This document shows, in pieces, positions 1-7,195 of a DNA stretch of 8,133 nucleotides. The position numbers and the translations under genes were made by a program. Under the pieces are notes generated by a model that saw only the letters and a program-made list of their open reading frames with translations, had not been told where the DNA came from and did no database searches. Source of the stretch: an uncultured Oscillospiraceae bacterium (GTDB taxonomy: Bacteria; Bacillota; Clostridia; Oscillospirales; Oscillospiraceae); the NCBI GenBank assembly GCA_934589065.1, contig CAKTNN010000057.1, forward strand, positions 1 to 8,133. Direction: 5' to 3'. Positions within the stretch are counted from its first letter, which is position 1; each line of letters opens with the position of its first letter.

Positions 1-67
1 GAACGGACTCGAACCGTCGACCTCCAGCGTGACAGGCTGGCGTGCTAACCGACTGCACCACCGGGCC
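1..67 (-). tRNA. tRNA-Asp (anticodon GTC), 3' end cut by window edge
   Basis: Read on the minus strand, the cloverleaf is clear. The 5' acceptor strand is GGCCCGG, the D arm closes with GTGC/GCAC, and the anticodon arm is CCAGC-CTGTCAC-GCTGG. The T arm is GACGG-TTCGAGT-CCGTT with a G-T closing pair. The loop places GTC at positions 34-36, and C38, an Asp identity base, is present. Only the first base of the 3' acceptor strand is inside the window, so the last acceptor bases, the discriminator and any encoded CCA cannot be seen. It is the first gene of its transcript, since its promoter lies immediately upstream. Confidence 0.95.
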
Positions 68-80
68 AGGAACGAATAGG

Positions 81-109
81 ATTATATCAGATAAATTTCC
101 ATTTGTAAA
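81..109 (-). promoter_or_regulatory. Sigma-A promoter of tRNA-Asp
   Basis: On the minus strand there is a -35 box TTTACA (bases 104-109), a 17-nt spacer and a perfect -10 box TATAAT (81-86). The start point would fall around base 74, giving a short leader of roughly 7 nt before the tRNA 5' end at 67. Near-consensus promoters are typical for stable RNA genes. It is divergent from the trkA promoter, about 75 bp away. Confidence 0.85.
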
Positions 110-181
110 GGGGTAAATGAAAAAACTTTTGTCTTTTTTGTTGAAACAGGATTTCTCTTCACAAAAGCGCAAAGGTGCATA

Positions 182-210
182 TTGCGTTTTCTCTACGCAA
201 ATGCTACAAT
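182..210 (+). promoter_or_regulatory. Extended -10 sigma-A promoter of the trkA-trkH operon
   Basis: The elements are TTGCGT (182-187), a 17-nt spacer and TACAAT (205-210). A TG dinucleotide at 202-203 supplies an extended -10 (TGnTACAAT). Transcription would begin near base 217, leaving a leader of about 80 nt before the trkA start codon. This is inferred from sequence similarity to the consensus only. Confidence 0.7.
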
Positions 211-216
211 TGTAGA

Positions 217-296
217 AAATCGATTTTCTTTCGATGGGCGACCACCGCGGTTGACAGTAATTCTGTCCCCATACAACTACCATTGTGGAGGCAAAT
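217..296 (+). promoter_or_regulatory. Structured 5' leader of trkA
   Basis: The predicted untranslated leader carries three possible helices: ATCGA/TCGAT (219-223 with 231-235), GACAG/CTGTC with a 5-nt loop (253-257 with 263-267), and an outer pairing ATGGG/CCCAT (234-238 with 268-272) that encloses the second. A short ACAA/TTGT pairing lies just before the ribosome binding site GGAGG (287-291). The segment from 236 to 270 resembles the antiterminator end of a T-box leader (a GGG...ACCGCG...GTCCC pattern). However, the TGG bulge that reads the tRNA end is missing and there is no room for Stem I. It is too short for a typical c-di-AMP (ydaO) riboswitch. A regulatory role is possible but unproven. 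Confidence 0.35.
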
Positions 297-1655
297 ATGA
301 ACATTATCATTGCAGGTGATGGAAAGGTCGGCTCTACTCTGACCCGACAGCTAACCAGTGAGGGCTACGATGTAACCGTGATTGATTCCAAGCTGAAATG
401 CCTGGAAGACAGTGTAGAGCGCTACGATGTAATCTCCGTGCAGGGCAACTGCGCCTCCATGGACGTGCTGCGCCAGGCCGGTGTCATGGATGCAAATCTG
501 CTGATTGCCGCCACCGGTGCAGACGAGGTAAACCTTTTGTGCTGCACCACTGCCCACACCATAAATCCCAAGCTGCACACCATTGCCCGTATCCGCAATC
601 CGGAATATACCGAGCAGATTTTCCAGATGCGGGATCTGTTTGGCCTTTCCATGCTGATCAACCCGGAAAACCAGGCAGCCACCGAAATCGAGCGGCTGCT
701 GAAATACCCCGGCTTTCTCCGCCGGGATACCTTTGCCAAAGGCCGCACCGAGATTGTTGAACTACGGATAGACGCAAAAAGCAAGCTGTGCAATGTCAAG
801 CTATCCGACCTGAAAGCCATTGTCAAGTGCAAGGTTCTGGTCTGCGCCGTGCTTCGGGACGGCTCTGCCATTACCCCCGGCGGCGATTTTGTGCTGCGGG
901 AGGGTGACCGGCTCTTTATCACTGCCCTGTCCGAAAATCTTACCACCCTGCTGAAAAGTCTGGGTATTCTAACCCGTCAGGTTCGCCGGGTGATGCTCTG
1001 CGGCGGCGGTCGCGTAAGCTATTATCTGGCAAATCGCCTTTTGAAAGCCGGCATTGGCTGCGTAATCGTGGACAATGACCTCACCCGGTGCAAGGAACTG
1101 TGCAGCCTTCTGCCCAAGGCAGAGGTGATTCATGGAGATGTATCCGATCAATACCTTCTGGAGAGTGAAGGACTTTCCCAGTGCGATGCCCTGGTAACCC
1201 TTACAGGCCTGGATGAGCTGAATATGATCGTATCCCTCTATGGTATCTCCCAAGGAATTCCCCAGGTCATTACCAAACTGGGTCACGCAGATAACCACAG
1301 CATCATCAACAGTCTTTCCCTTGGCAGCTATGTATGCCCCAAGGAGCTGTGCTGCAACAACATCGTCCGCTATGTTCGTGCCATGCAGAATCAAACCGGT
1401 GCTGCCATCTCCGTCCACACAATTGCGGATGGGCAGGCGGAAGCCATGGAATTTCTGGCAGACGAAAAGACGAAGTACTGCGGCATTCCTCTGAAGCAGA
1501 TCAAGCTGAAATCCAATGTTCTGATCGTCAGTATCAGCCACGGTGCCGCTACGGAAATAGCAAACGGCGACTCCGTATTCCAGGCCGGCGACACCATCAT
1601 TGTCGTTACCAATAGCGGTGTTGTTCTGCGGCAGCTGAATGACATCTTCGCCTGA
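297..1655 (+). CDS. trkA: TrkA, NAD-binding RCK regulator of potassium uptake
   Basis: This 452-residue cytoplasmic protein is the regulatory subunit that gates the TrkH potassium channel in response to nucleotides. It has the full-length TrkA plan of two tandem RCK units. The first Rossmann fold (about 1-130) opens with IIIAGDGKVG, with glycines at 7, 9 and 12, and the NAD-selecting acid D30 follows strand 2. An RCK_C lobe covers about 140-225. The second fold starts at VMLCGGGRVS (232-241) with acid D259, and a second RCK_C lobe runs from about 370 to the end. In the second nucleotide loop the third glycine is replaced by S241, so that site may bind differently. The start chosen is ATG 297, with GGAGG at 287-291 and 5-nt spacing. 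An in-frame GTG at 285 is rejected because it would sit on the ribosome binding site. trkH follows after 10 nt, which fits an operon for one uptake system. Confidence 0.93.
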   Translation: MNIIIAGDGKVGSTLTRQLTSEGYDVTVIDSKLKCLEDSVERYDVISVQGNCASMDVLRQAGVMDANLLIAATGADEVNLLCCTTAHTINPKLHTIARIRNPEYTEQIFQMRDLFGLSMLINPENQAATEIERLLKYPGFLRRDTFAKGRTEIVELRIDAKSKLCNVKLSDLKAIVKCKVLVCAVLRDGSAITPGGDFVLREGDRLFITALSENLTTLLKSLGILTRQVRRVMLCGGGRVSYYLANRLLKAGIGCVIVDNDLTRCKELCSLLPKAEVIHGDVSDQYLLESEGLSQCDALVTLTGLDELNMIVSLYGISQGIPQVITKLGHADNHSIINSLSLGSYVCPKELCCNNIVRYVRAMQNQTGAAISVHTIADGQAEAMEFLADEKTKYCGIPLKQIKLKSNVLIVSISHGAATEIANGDSVFQAGDTIIVVTNSGVVLRQLNDIFA

Positions 1656-1665
1656 AGGAGCTGCC

Positions 1666-3126
1666 ATGAACTACAAAATGATGGGGCGTTTTATCGCCCA
1701 GATTCTATTGCTGGAAGGGCTCTTCATGCTGCCCGCCACGTTCATCAGCCTGCATTGCGGCGAAAGCAGGTCTGTAACTGCCTTTACCGTAACCATGGTT
1801 TTGCTTTTGCTGGTTTTCGTTGTTTTGCGATTCCTGTGCCGCGGAGCCAAAAGCAATTTCTATGCAACCGACGGCATGGTTTGTGTTGCTCTGAGTTGGA
1901 TCATTCTCAGTCTGACCGGCTGTCTGCCCTTCGTTTTTTCCGGAGCCATTCCCCGCTTTATCGATGCCCTGTTTGAAATCGTCTCCGGCTTTACCACCAC
2001 CGGCGCTTCCATTCTGCCCGCTGTTGAAAATCTTCCCAAAGGAATGATATACTGGCGCAGCTTTAGCCACTGGGTAGGCGGCATGGGCGTGCTGGTATTT
2101 CTGTTGGCGGTTGCTCCCAGCGGCGACCGGGGCAAGGGCTTTACCATGCATCTGCTCCGGGCAGAAAGCCCCGGCCCCAGCGTTGGCAAGCTGGTTCCCA
2201 AAATGCGCAAAACCGCCGCAATCCTCTATGTTCTGTACATCTTTTTAACCGTTGCAAATGTCATCTTTCTGCTCATCGGTGGTATGCCCGCCTTTGAAGC
2301 GGTGTGCAATGCCTTCGGCACAGCCGGAACCGGCGGATTTGGCGTTCGGAATGATTCTTTTGCCAGCTACAGCCCGTATCTTCAAAACGTAACCACAGTA
2401 TTTATGTTCCTTTTCGGCGTGAATTTCAGCTGCTACTATCTGCTGCTTTTGGGACAGGTTCGCAGTGTATTCAAGGATGAAGAGCTCCGTGCATATCTTG
2501 GCATCGCCTTTTGCAGCATTGTTCTGATTGCCTGGAACATCCGTGGGATGTATGCAACCTTTGAAGAAACGCTTCGGCACGCTGCCTTCCAGGTCAGCAG
2601 CATTATGACCACCAGCGGTTTCGCCACCACAGACTTTGACCTGTGGCCCAGTTTTTCCAAAACCATTCTGCTGTGCCTGATGGTCATCGGCGCCAGCGCC
2701 GGTTCCACCGGCGGCGGCATGAAGGTCTCCCGAATTCTGCTGCTCTTTAAGAGCCTGCGCAGAAGCTTTTTGCAAATGCTCCACCCCAATCGGGTGCAGA
2801 TGGTGCGCAATAATGGGCAGGCCGTAGACGAAAAGGTAGTAGAGAGCACCAATGCCTACCTGATTGCCTATGTATTTATTCTGTTTACAAGCTTTCTGCT
2901 CCTGAGTCTGGATGGTTTCTCCACCGGAACCAACTTCTCTGCCGTGCTGTGCTGCTTTAATAACATTGGCCCCGGCTTGGAAGCCGTAGGCCCCACCTGC
3001 AATTTCAGCGGATTCAGCGTCCTGAGCAAGCTGGTGCTGATTCTGGATATGCTTCTAGGCCGACTGGAAATCTTCCCCATCCTTTGCCTCTTCTCCCGGC
3101 ACACCTGGAGCCGCACCGTTCGATAA
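1666..3126 (+). CDS. trkH: TrkH, potassium-translocating membrane subunit
   Basis: This 486-residue integral membrane protein forms the potassium pathway of the Trk system. Members are built from four helix-pore-helix repeats, and all four selectivity loops can be seen: TTTG (110-113), GTGGF (221-225), TTSGF (315-319) and NNIGPG (432-437). The stretch GASAGSTGGGMK (342-353) matches the glycine-rich intramembrane gating loop of TrkH, followed by the basic LLLFKSLRR. Length is normal for the family (about 480-490). Start ATG 1666 is preferred because GAAGGAG (1654-1660) lies 5 nt upstream and overlaps the trkA stop. An in-frame ATG at 1639 lies inside trkA and lacks such a site. The tight spacing implies translational coupling. 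The protein would be inactive or unregulated without TrkA, which is supplied by the preceding gene. It could also be called KtrB-like, but the overall length and the full-size two-domain TrkA partner favour TrkH. Confidence 0.93.
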   Translation: MNYKMMGRFIAQILLLEGLFMLPATFISLHCGESRSVTAFTVTMVLLLLVFVVLRFLCRGAKSNFYATDGMVCVALSWIILSLTGCLPFVFSGAIPRFIDALFEIVSGFTTTGASILPAVENLPKGMIYWRSFSHWVGGMGVLVFLLAVAPSGDRGKGFTMHLLRAESPGPSVGKLVPKMRKTAAILYVLYIFLTVANVIFLLIGGMPAFEAVCNAFGTAGTGGFGVRNDSFASYSPYLQNVTTVFMFLFGVNFSCYYLLLLGQVRSVFKDEELRAYLGIAFCSIVLIAWNIRGMYATFEETLRHAAFQVSSIMTTSGFATTDFDLWPSFSKTILLCLMVIGASAGSTGGGMKVSRILLLFKSLRRSFLQMLHPNRVQMVRNNGQAVDEKVVESTNAYLIAYVFILFTSFLLLSLDGFSTGTNFSAVLCCFNNIGPGLEAVGPTCNFSGFSVLSKLVLILDMLLGRLEIFPILCLFSRHTWSRTVR

Positions 3127-3131
3127 AGTTC

Positions 3132-3162
3132 TTCCCCCAGATGCAAAATGCATCTGGGGGAA
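3132..3162 (+). terminator. Hairpin terminator between convergent operons
   Basis: A perfect inverted repeat CCCCCAGATGCA / TGCATCTGGGGG surrounds a 3-nt AAA loop (3134-3160) and is extended by a TT/AA pair on each side. On the plus strand it is followed by a T-rich tail (TTGTTATATTTTT), making a good intrinsic terminator for trkA-trkH. On the minus strand the tail is much poorer in T, so it may only partly stop the convergent operon that ends at 3166. It fills nearly all of the 39 nt between the two stop codons. Confidence 0.85.
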
Positions 3163-3165
3163 TTG

Positions 3166-4275
3166 TTATATTTTTCGTTTATTTGTTTTCAAATCGTAAA
3201 GAACCATCAGGAATACCAATAGAAAACCCAGGTAACCGTTGAGCCCGTAGAGGACATTGATCAGCCCCTTATAGGGAATCAGACAGGCAATTCCGCATCC
3301 GAGGACTCCTAGGATTGCGGTTACCGGTTTATACAATGCAGTGCTCTCATGGGCAATGGCCCGGACACCCGTCCAAAGGAGAGGAACGGCGGAGGAGTAA
3401 ATCCCTGCGCAGATAACAACGGCGAAAACCTGAGAAAGAACCGGAGAAATCTGTGCTGCCAGCACCAGAGCCGGGATATCCGCTCCGGCGGTGGTATCAA
3501 TATGCCCCAGAATCGCAGTACAGCAAAGAGCGGCAGCCCCGAATATAAAGAGAGTGGAAAGGAGCATTCCGGAACGTACAGGGGAAAGGGCATTTTTGCT
3601 GCCGATTTCTGAAAGGAAGGCAGCAAACCATAAAATAACAAATCCCCCGTAGGAAACGCCGGCGGCAAGGGGATTGCCTCCGCCTACCTGCGCCATTACC
3701 TGGCTGTAAACCCCGGCATCTACCTGGGCAATGCCTGCCTGCAAGGAAGAAGCTCCTGTAATGGTTGCCGTGATAGAAATCAACAGAATCATGGCAATGA
3801 TCACAGGGCCAACCCAGCTCAGAGCCTTAACAATGCCATCCAGCCCGAATACAACGGTGGCTACGGTAAGAACCGTCAGAATAATGGCACCCGCACCTGC
3901 CGGCATCCCCCACTGCTGTGCAGCGGTTGCACTGGCTCCTCCGCACATGACCACAAAGCTCATATAGCAGAACAGAGCAGAAAATAGGTCAAAAAACTTT
4001 CCGATCCACTTCCCGGCAGTTTCTCCGAGGACGCTTCCATAGACCCGGTAGATGTCTCCCCCCCGGGCCAGATGCAGCCGGTGGGCGTTGACAGCAAAAG
4101 AGAGATTGGTATATACGTAAATCAGGGCTGTGACGAGAATTACAATGGGAAAACGGGAACCGTACGAGGCCTCGTATTGCACCAGTTCCTGCATGGTGGC
4201 AAATCCGGCTCCAATGTATAAAGAAATGCAGGAGCCGCATATAGCAAGGGCGCAGCCAATATTTTTTCGATTCAT
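3166..4275 (-). CDS. YkvI-like multi-spanning membrane protein, probable transporter
   Basis: This hydrophobic protein of 369 residues has about ten predicted transmembrane stretches. Its N-terminal motif IGAGFATMQE (21-30) is the hallmark of the YkvI family (COG3949) and recalls the unwound first helix of LeuT-fold amino acid transporters. That resemblance is the only basis for suggesting transport, and the substrate is unknown. The first helix is broken by glycines at 22 and 24, as expected of a LeuT-like binding site. The start chosen is ATG 4275, with GGAGG 5 nt upstream. The longer option, ATG 4287, overlaps the stop codon of the ATP-grasp gene (TAATG) and would cover the ribosome binding site. 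It is the last gene of the MATE / ATP-grasp operon, so it may handle the ligase's substrate or product. It ends in a basic tail (KTNKRKI) facing the shared terminator. Confidence 0.8.
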   Translation of the reverse strand: MNRKNIGCALAICGSCISLYIGAGFATMQELVQYEASYGSRFPIVILVTALIYVYTNLSFAVNAHRLHLARGGDIYRVYGSVLGETAGKWIGKFFDLFSALFCYMSFVVMCGGASATAAQQWGMPAGAGAIILTVLTVATVVFGLDGIVKALSWVGPVIIAMILLISITATITGASSLQAGIAQVDAGVYSQVMAQVGGGNPLAAGVSYGGFVILWFAAFLSEIGSKNALSPVRSGMLLSTLFIFGAAALCCTAILGHIDTTAGADIPALVLAAQISPVLSQVFAVVICAGIYSSAVPLLWTGVRAIAHESTALYKPVTAILGVLGCGIACLIPYKGLINVLYGLNGYLGFLLVFLMVLYDLKTNKRKI

Positions 4276-4286
4276 CGCCGCCTCCA

Positions 4287-5444
4287 TTACGGACGTCCCT
4301 TGCGGAGTCTATTTTTCAGGAGGCCCCAGAAAGTACTGAAAAAGGGAGCACAGTCTTTGCGGCCCCAGTAGTATTTGCATTTGCTGCCGCGCCATTGCCC
4401 AAACCATGTCCAGACGGATATCTGCCCGGCTTTTACTCGATCCCGCAGGTCATCGACTTCTACCATGGCACAGAAGGGTTCGGCAATTTCCTTGGGGGCA
4501 TCGGCAAGAGAATCCGGGTTCAGCATTCCCTGAGCCCACAGAACAGGCAAAGGCATTCCGGCTACGGTGGATGCATAGCTCCAGGTGGAGTTACGGAAGT
4601 TGATTTCCAGGAAATAGAGCGAATCATCCTGGTCTACCAAAAACTCAATTTCAAAGATTCCCTCAAAACCTACCTCAGCCAGCATGGCGGAGAGTTTTTG
4701 CCGCAGTTCCTCGTTTTTCAGGCCATCTACGGTCATATAAGGGCTGTAGCTGTTGTCCAGCAGGTAGTTATAGGAGCAGGCAATGGCAATCATGGTGTTC
4801 TGTCCATGGTTGACGCTGAGCCCTTCCATACAAAATTCGTTCTTCTTTTCGATGTATTTCTGGAGAAGCACCCTCGGACTGCGGATGTGGCGGTAAGCTT
4901 CCCGCAGCTCCTGCTCGTTATGGCAGATGATCATATCATCCTTCCAGTTGGAGATCGTGGAAATAATGGCCTTTGTGATAATGGGATATTCCAATCCTTC
5001 CGGGATTTCTCCCACATCAACGGCGTAGGTTTTCAAAAACTGCAAACCGTGCTTTTTTGCCAACTGCAGGATATTGTCCTTATTTTGAAATTCGGCGATT
5101 CGACCGGCTGCGCCGGCATTGTAGAAATAGAACCGGTCCTTCAGTTCCTCATAATGGGAATCCAGGAAATTGGTGATGGTATCATCGGAAGTGTAGAGAA
5201 AGGGCTTTTTCATCTCTGCGCCAAAGGTTTCCAGCAGAAGCCGGTAGCCCTCTTCCACGGAATCCACGAACCAGCACTTTTCCAGATACTTGCTTCTGGA
5301 GGTGATTTGCATATTGGAGCGCAGAATAATGGCAAGGGGGGAAACGCCTGCCTCTCCCAGAGAACGGACGATTCCCAGAGGATTGTAGTGTTCCGCACAG
5401 AACAAGATGTGCTTATGAGATTTGATTTCCTGTAAAGAATCCAT
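4287..5444 (-). CDS. ATP-grasp ligase of unknown substrate
   Basis: This 385-residue cytoplasmic enzyme looks like an ATP-grasp ligase, a superfamily that joins a carboxylate to an amine or thiol through an acyl-phosphate. An N-terminal pre-ATP-grasp fold covers about 10-110 (HILFCAEHYNPLGIVRSLG). K158 in YPIITKA is the expected ATP-binding lysine. Q195-E199 (QKYIE) and E203 fall in the hinge that holds adenine and ribose. E267 (FEIEF), E280 and N282 (FLEINFRNS) match the magnesium ligands. The C-terminal 80 residues are unusual, rich in Trp, Lys and Arg, and end in a basic helix (LLKNRLRKGRP) that could sit against the membrane. It resembles COG3919-type predicted carboligases, but the substrate cannot be read from sequence. 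The start ATG 5444 has AAAGGAG 7 nt upstream, and that site overlaps the MATE stop. It lies 13 nt after the MATE gene and abuts the YkvI-like gene, so the three are probably co-translated. Confidence 0.82.
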   Translation of the reverse strand: MDSLQEIKSHKHILFCAEHYNPLGIVRSLGEAGVSPLAIILRSNMQITSRSKYLEKCWFVDSVEEGYRLLLETFGAEMKKPFLYTSDDTITNFLDSHYEELKDRFYFYNAGAAGRIAEFQNKDNILQLAKKHGLQFLKTYAVDVGEIPEGLEYPIITKAIISTISNWKDDMIICHNEQELREAYRHIRSPRVLLQKYIEKKNEFCMEGLSVNHGQNTMIAIACSYNYLLDNSYSPYMTVDGLKNEELRQKLSAMLAEVGFEGIFEIEFLVDQDDSLYFLEINFRNSTWSYASTVAGMPLPVLWAQGMLNPDSLADAPKEIAEPFCAMVEVDDLRDRVKAGQISVWTWFGQWRGSKCKYYWGRKDCAPFFSTFWGLLKNRLRKGRP

Positions 5445-5457
5445 AATATTACTCCTT

Positions 5458-6837
5458 TCAGGCCAGATTTTGTATCCAGCTTCCTTTTTTCAGCATATAT
5501 TCCCCTAAAATGCACTTGAGAATATCCGGCAGCTGACAGATGGCAAACAGAGGAAGAATGGGAAGGTTTGTAAACCGACTCAGGCAGAATGCCAGAGAAA
5601 CACTGCACACCCACATAAACCCGCTGTCGAAGAGGAAGGTTATAAAGGTTTTTCCGCCGGAACGGAGGGTGAAGTAAGTAGCGTTGGCGAAGGATTGGAA
5701 GGGCATAATCAGGGCACTGATCAGGATTAAATCCTGTGCCAGCAGCCGGACGGCTTCCGATGTGTTGTAAATGCGGGGGAACAGTCCGGAACCCAGCGCC
5801 ATCAGCCCGCCAAAGACTGTGCCCATGGTAACGGAAAAAGCAATTAGCTTCCGGTTGGTATCCCGCACCTCGTCTTCGGAACGCCGGGCGCCCAGCATTT
5901 GCCCCATGAGAATGCCTACGCTGACGCCAAGAGAATGGTACACCACACTTGAAAGGTTGATGAGCGTCGTGGAGATATTCATTGCCGGAACCACATCCAG
6001 CCCGCAGGTGGAGTAGCACTGGTTCATGAAGGCAACGCCCAAAGACCATAGGGTTTCGTTGACCAGAAGCGGAGCGCCGGTAATTACGATGGTTTTCAAA
6101 AGCTTTTTGGGGATGGCAAAGGAACGGTATGCTCCCAGAATGAAGGGATGCTTGTCCCCATTGCGGTGACACCACAGGGCAACCAGCGCCAATTCTGCAT
6201 AACGGGAAATGACGGTTGCCAGGGCAGCCCCCTTTACCCCCATGGCAGGAGCCCCAAAGTGACCGAAAATAAACACATAGTTAAGGGCCAGATTGACAAT
6301 CACCGCTGCAACACCGGCAACCATGGGAACAAAGGTTTCTTCACTTTCCTTTAGCGTGCTGGCGTAAGCATTGGCAATACCGAAGGGCAATAGACCCCAG
6401 AGCATAACTGCCAGATAGTCCCGCCCGTAGTTTAGAACCTGAAAAGCATCCTGAGCCGTTCCCTCTCCTGTGAGATACAGGCCGACCAACCGGTCCTGAA
6501 AGGAATAGAATATTGCACCGGCAATCAAAGACAGGCCCAGGCACACCAGTATTTTGAAGCGGAAGGTATACCGGATGCCCTCGTCATCCTTGCTGCCGTG
6601 AAACTGGGCGGTAAAAATGCCCGCTCCTGAAACTGCCCCAAAGATGCAGAGATTGAAAACGAAGATGATCTGGTTAACGATGGAAACACCGCTCATAGGC
6701 AGCGTGCCTACCTGACCGACCATGATATTATCCAGCAGGGAAACGAAGTTTGTAATTCCGTTTTGAATGATTATGGGAACAGCGACCTGAAAAACTCTGC
6801 GGTAAAATCCCCGGTCGCCTATGTATCTGGAACGCAT
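5458..6837 (-). CDS. MATE-family efflux transporter
   Basis: This 459-residue inner-membrane exporter belongs to the MatE family, whose members use sodium or proton gradients to expel drugs or metabolites. The length and the twelve hydrophobic segments are normal. Family signatures include PIIIQNG followed by DNIMVGQVG (about 21-44) in helix 1. The helix-5/6 stretch NLALNYVFIFG, then GVKGAALATVISR (about 182-212), and the second-half repeat LRSGGKTFITFLFDSGFMWV (391-410) also fit. The start chosen is ATG 6837, with AGGAGG four bases upstream. A GTG at 6864 in the same frame is rejected because it lies inside the palindrome at the likely transcription start. It is the first gene of the operon with the ATP-grasp ligase and the YkvI-like protein, so its cargo may be the ligase product. 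General multidrug export is equally possible. Confidence 0.92.
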   Translation of the reverse strand: MRSRYIGDRGFYRRVFQVAVPIIIQNGITNFVSLLDNIMVGQVGTLPMSGVSIVNQIIFVFNLCIFGAVSGAGIFTAQFHGSKDDEGIRYTFRFKILVCLGLSLIAGAIFYSFQDRLVGLYLTGEGTAQDAFQVLNYGRDYLAVMLWGLLPFGIANAYASTLKESEETFVPMVAGVAAVIVNLALNYVFIFGHFGAPAMGVKGAALATVISRYAELALVALWCHRNGDKHPFILGAYRSFAIPKKLLKTIVITGAPLLVNETLWSLGVAFMNQCYSTCGLDVVPAMNISTTLINLSSVVYHSLGVSVGILMGQMLGARRSEDEVRDTNRKLIAFSVTMGTVFGGLMALGSGLFPRIYNTSEAVRLLAQDLILISALIMPFQSFANATYFTLRSGGKTFITFLFDSGFMWVCSVSLAFCLSRFTNLPILPLFAICQLPDILKCILGEYMLKKGSWIQNLA

Positions 6838-6852
6838 AAAACCTCCTGAAAC

Positions 6853-6864
6853 GTGCAATTGCAC
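6853..6864 (-). promoter_or_regulatory. Candidate operator, 12-bp perfect palindrome
   Basis: GTGCAATTGCAC is a perfect palindrome starting about 12 nt downstream of the -10 box, so it lies at or just after the expected transcription start. That is a classical position for a dimeric repressor to block initiation, as seen with MarR- or TetR-type control of efflux genes. No regulator gene lies in the window. In RNA it could only form a small, poor hairpin, so a DNA-binding site is the better reading. Confidence 0.5.
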
Positions 6865-6875
6865 AAAGTGCTTTT

Positions 6876-6904
6876 ATCATACCGTTTCGGAAGGGGAAAG
6901 TCAA
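6876..6904 (-). promoter_or_regulatory. Sigma-A promoter of the MATE / ATP-grasp / YkvI-like operon
   Basis: On the minus strand there is TTGACT (6899-6904), a 17-nt spacer and TATGAT (6876-6881), close to consensus. Transcription would begin near 6869, giving a leader of about 30 nt before ATG 6837. The same leader contains the palindrome at 6853-6864 and the ribosome binding site at 6842-6847. Confidence 0.75.
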
Positions 6905-7195
6905 GAATAACAGGCGAGAAACCATAGAATTGCGTCAAAAATTCAAAGAAACACACATTCCCATTTTGCTTTCCATTCGTCCGGAATGCCGCTTCCGACA
7001 TCTCAGACCTTGCTGAACTTTGTATCCGCATAAATAGCAGCCACGAAAGCGCCAGCGTATTCTGTCCTCCATTTTATTTTCGCGCTGTCCCCGGTGTTCT
7101 TCCATTTGATGCAGTTAGCCAACCCACGCTCCCCGTAAGGGGAGCGACAGTTGTCTGAGGGAAATTATTTCTCCGTGTACTCCTATCCCCTGCTT
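6905..7195. other. Non-coding gap between the MATE promoter and sigK
   Basis: About 290 nt hold no convincing gene. The only structure that stands out is the imperfect palindrome at 7115-7158, listed separately. No T-tailed hairpin follows the sigK stop, so no classic intrinsic terminator for sigK is visible. A 45-codon minus-strand reading frame (6935-7072) lacks a ribosome binding site and was not accepted. Confidence 0.6.
7115..7158. repeat. 44-nt imperfect palindrome, stable hairpin
   Basis: The core is CGCTCCCC-GTAA-GGGGAGCG (7127-7146), an 8-bp GC-rich stem closed on the plus strand by a GNRA-type GTAA tetraloop. A symmetric 3x3 mismatch follows, then CAAC/GTTG (7120-7123 with 7150-7153) and a further TTAG/CTGA helix with one wobble. 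There is no T tract on either side, so it is not a standard intrinsic terminator. Its location 3' of sigK fits either a transcript-end stabiliser or a copy of a dispersed palindromic repeat. Confidence 0.6.

Noticed and set aside
285..296. GTG start for trkA four codons upstream
   Set aside because: It would place the start on the ribosome binding site GGAGG. ATG 297 has ideal spacing.
217..296. c-di-AMP (ydaO-type) riboswitch before the potassium genes
   Set aside because: The leader is only about 80 nt and the paired elements do not match the larger two-fold architecture expected.
4395..5435. Long plus-strand open frame of 346 codons
   Set aside because: It lies entirely antisense to the ATP-grasp gene, whose motifs are clear. 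Its translation shows no domain, and it is a codon-bias shadow.
5210..6175. 321-codon minus-strand frame overlapping the MATE and ATP-grasp genes
   Set aside because: It is an out-of-frame shadow that spans two recognised genes and has no family resemblance.
6935..7072. 45-codon minus-strand reading frame with a CYLC motif
   Set aside because: No ribosome binding site before its ATG, an ordinary length for chance, and no recognisable family. Its spacing to neighbours suggests nothing.
7127..7146. Intrinsic terminator of sigK
   Set aside because: The stem is strong, but no run of T follows on the minus strand, so it does not meet the criterion.
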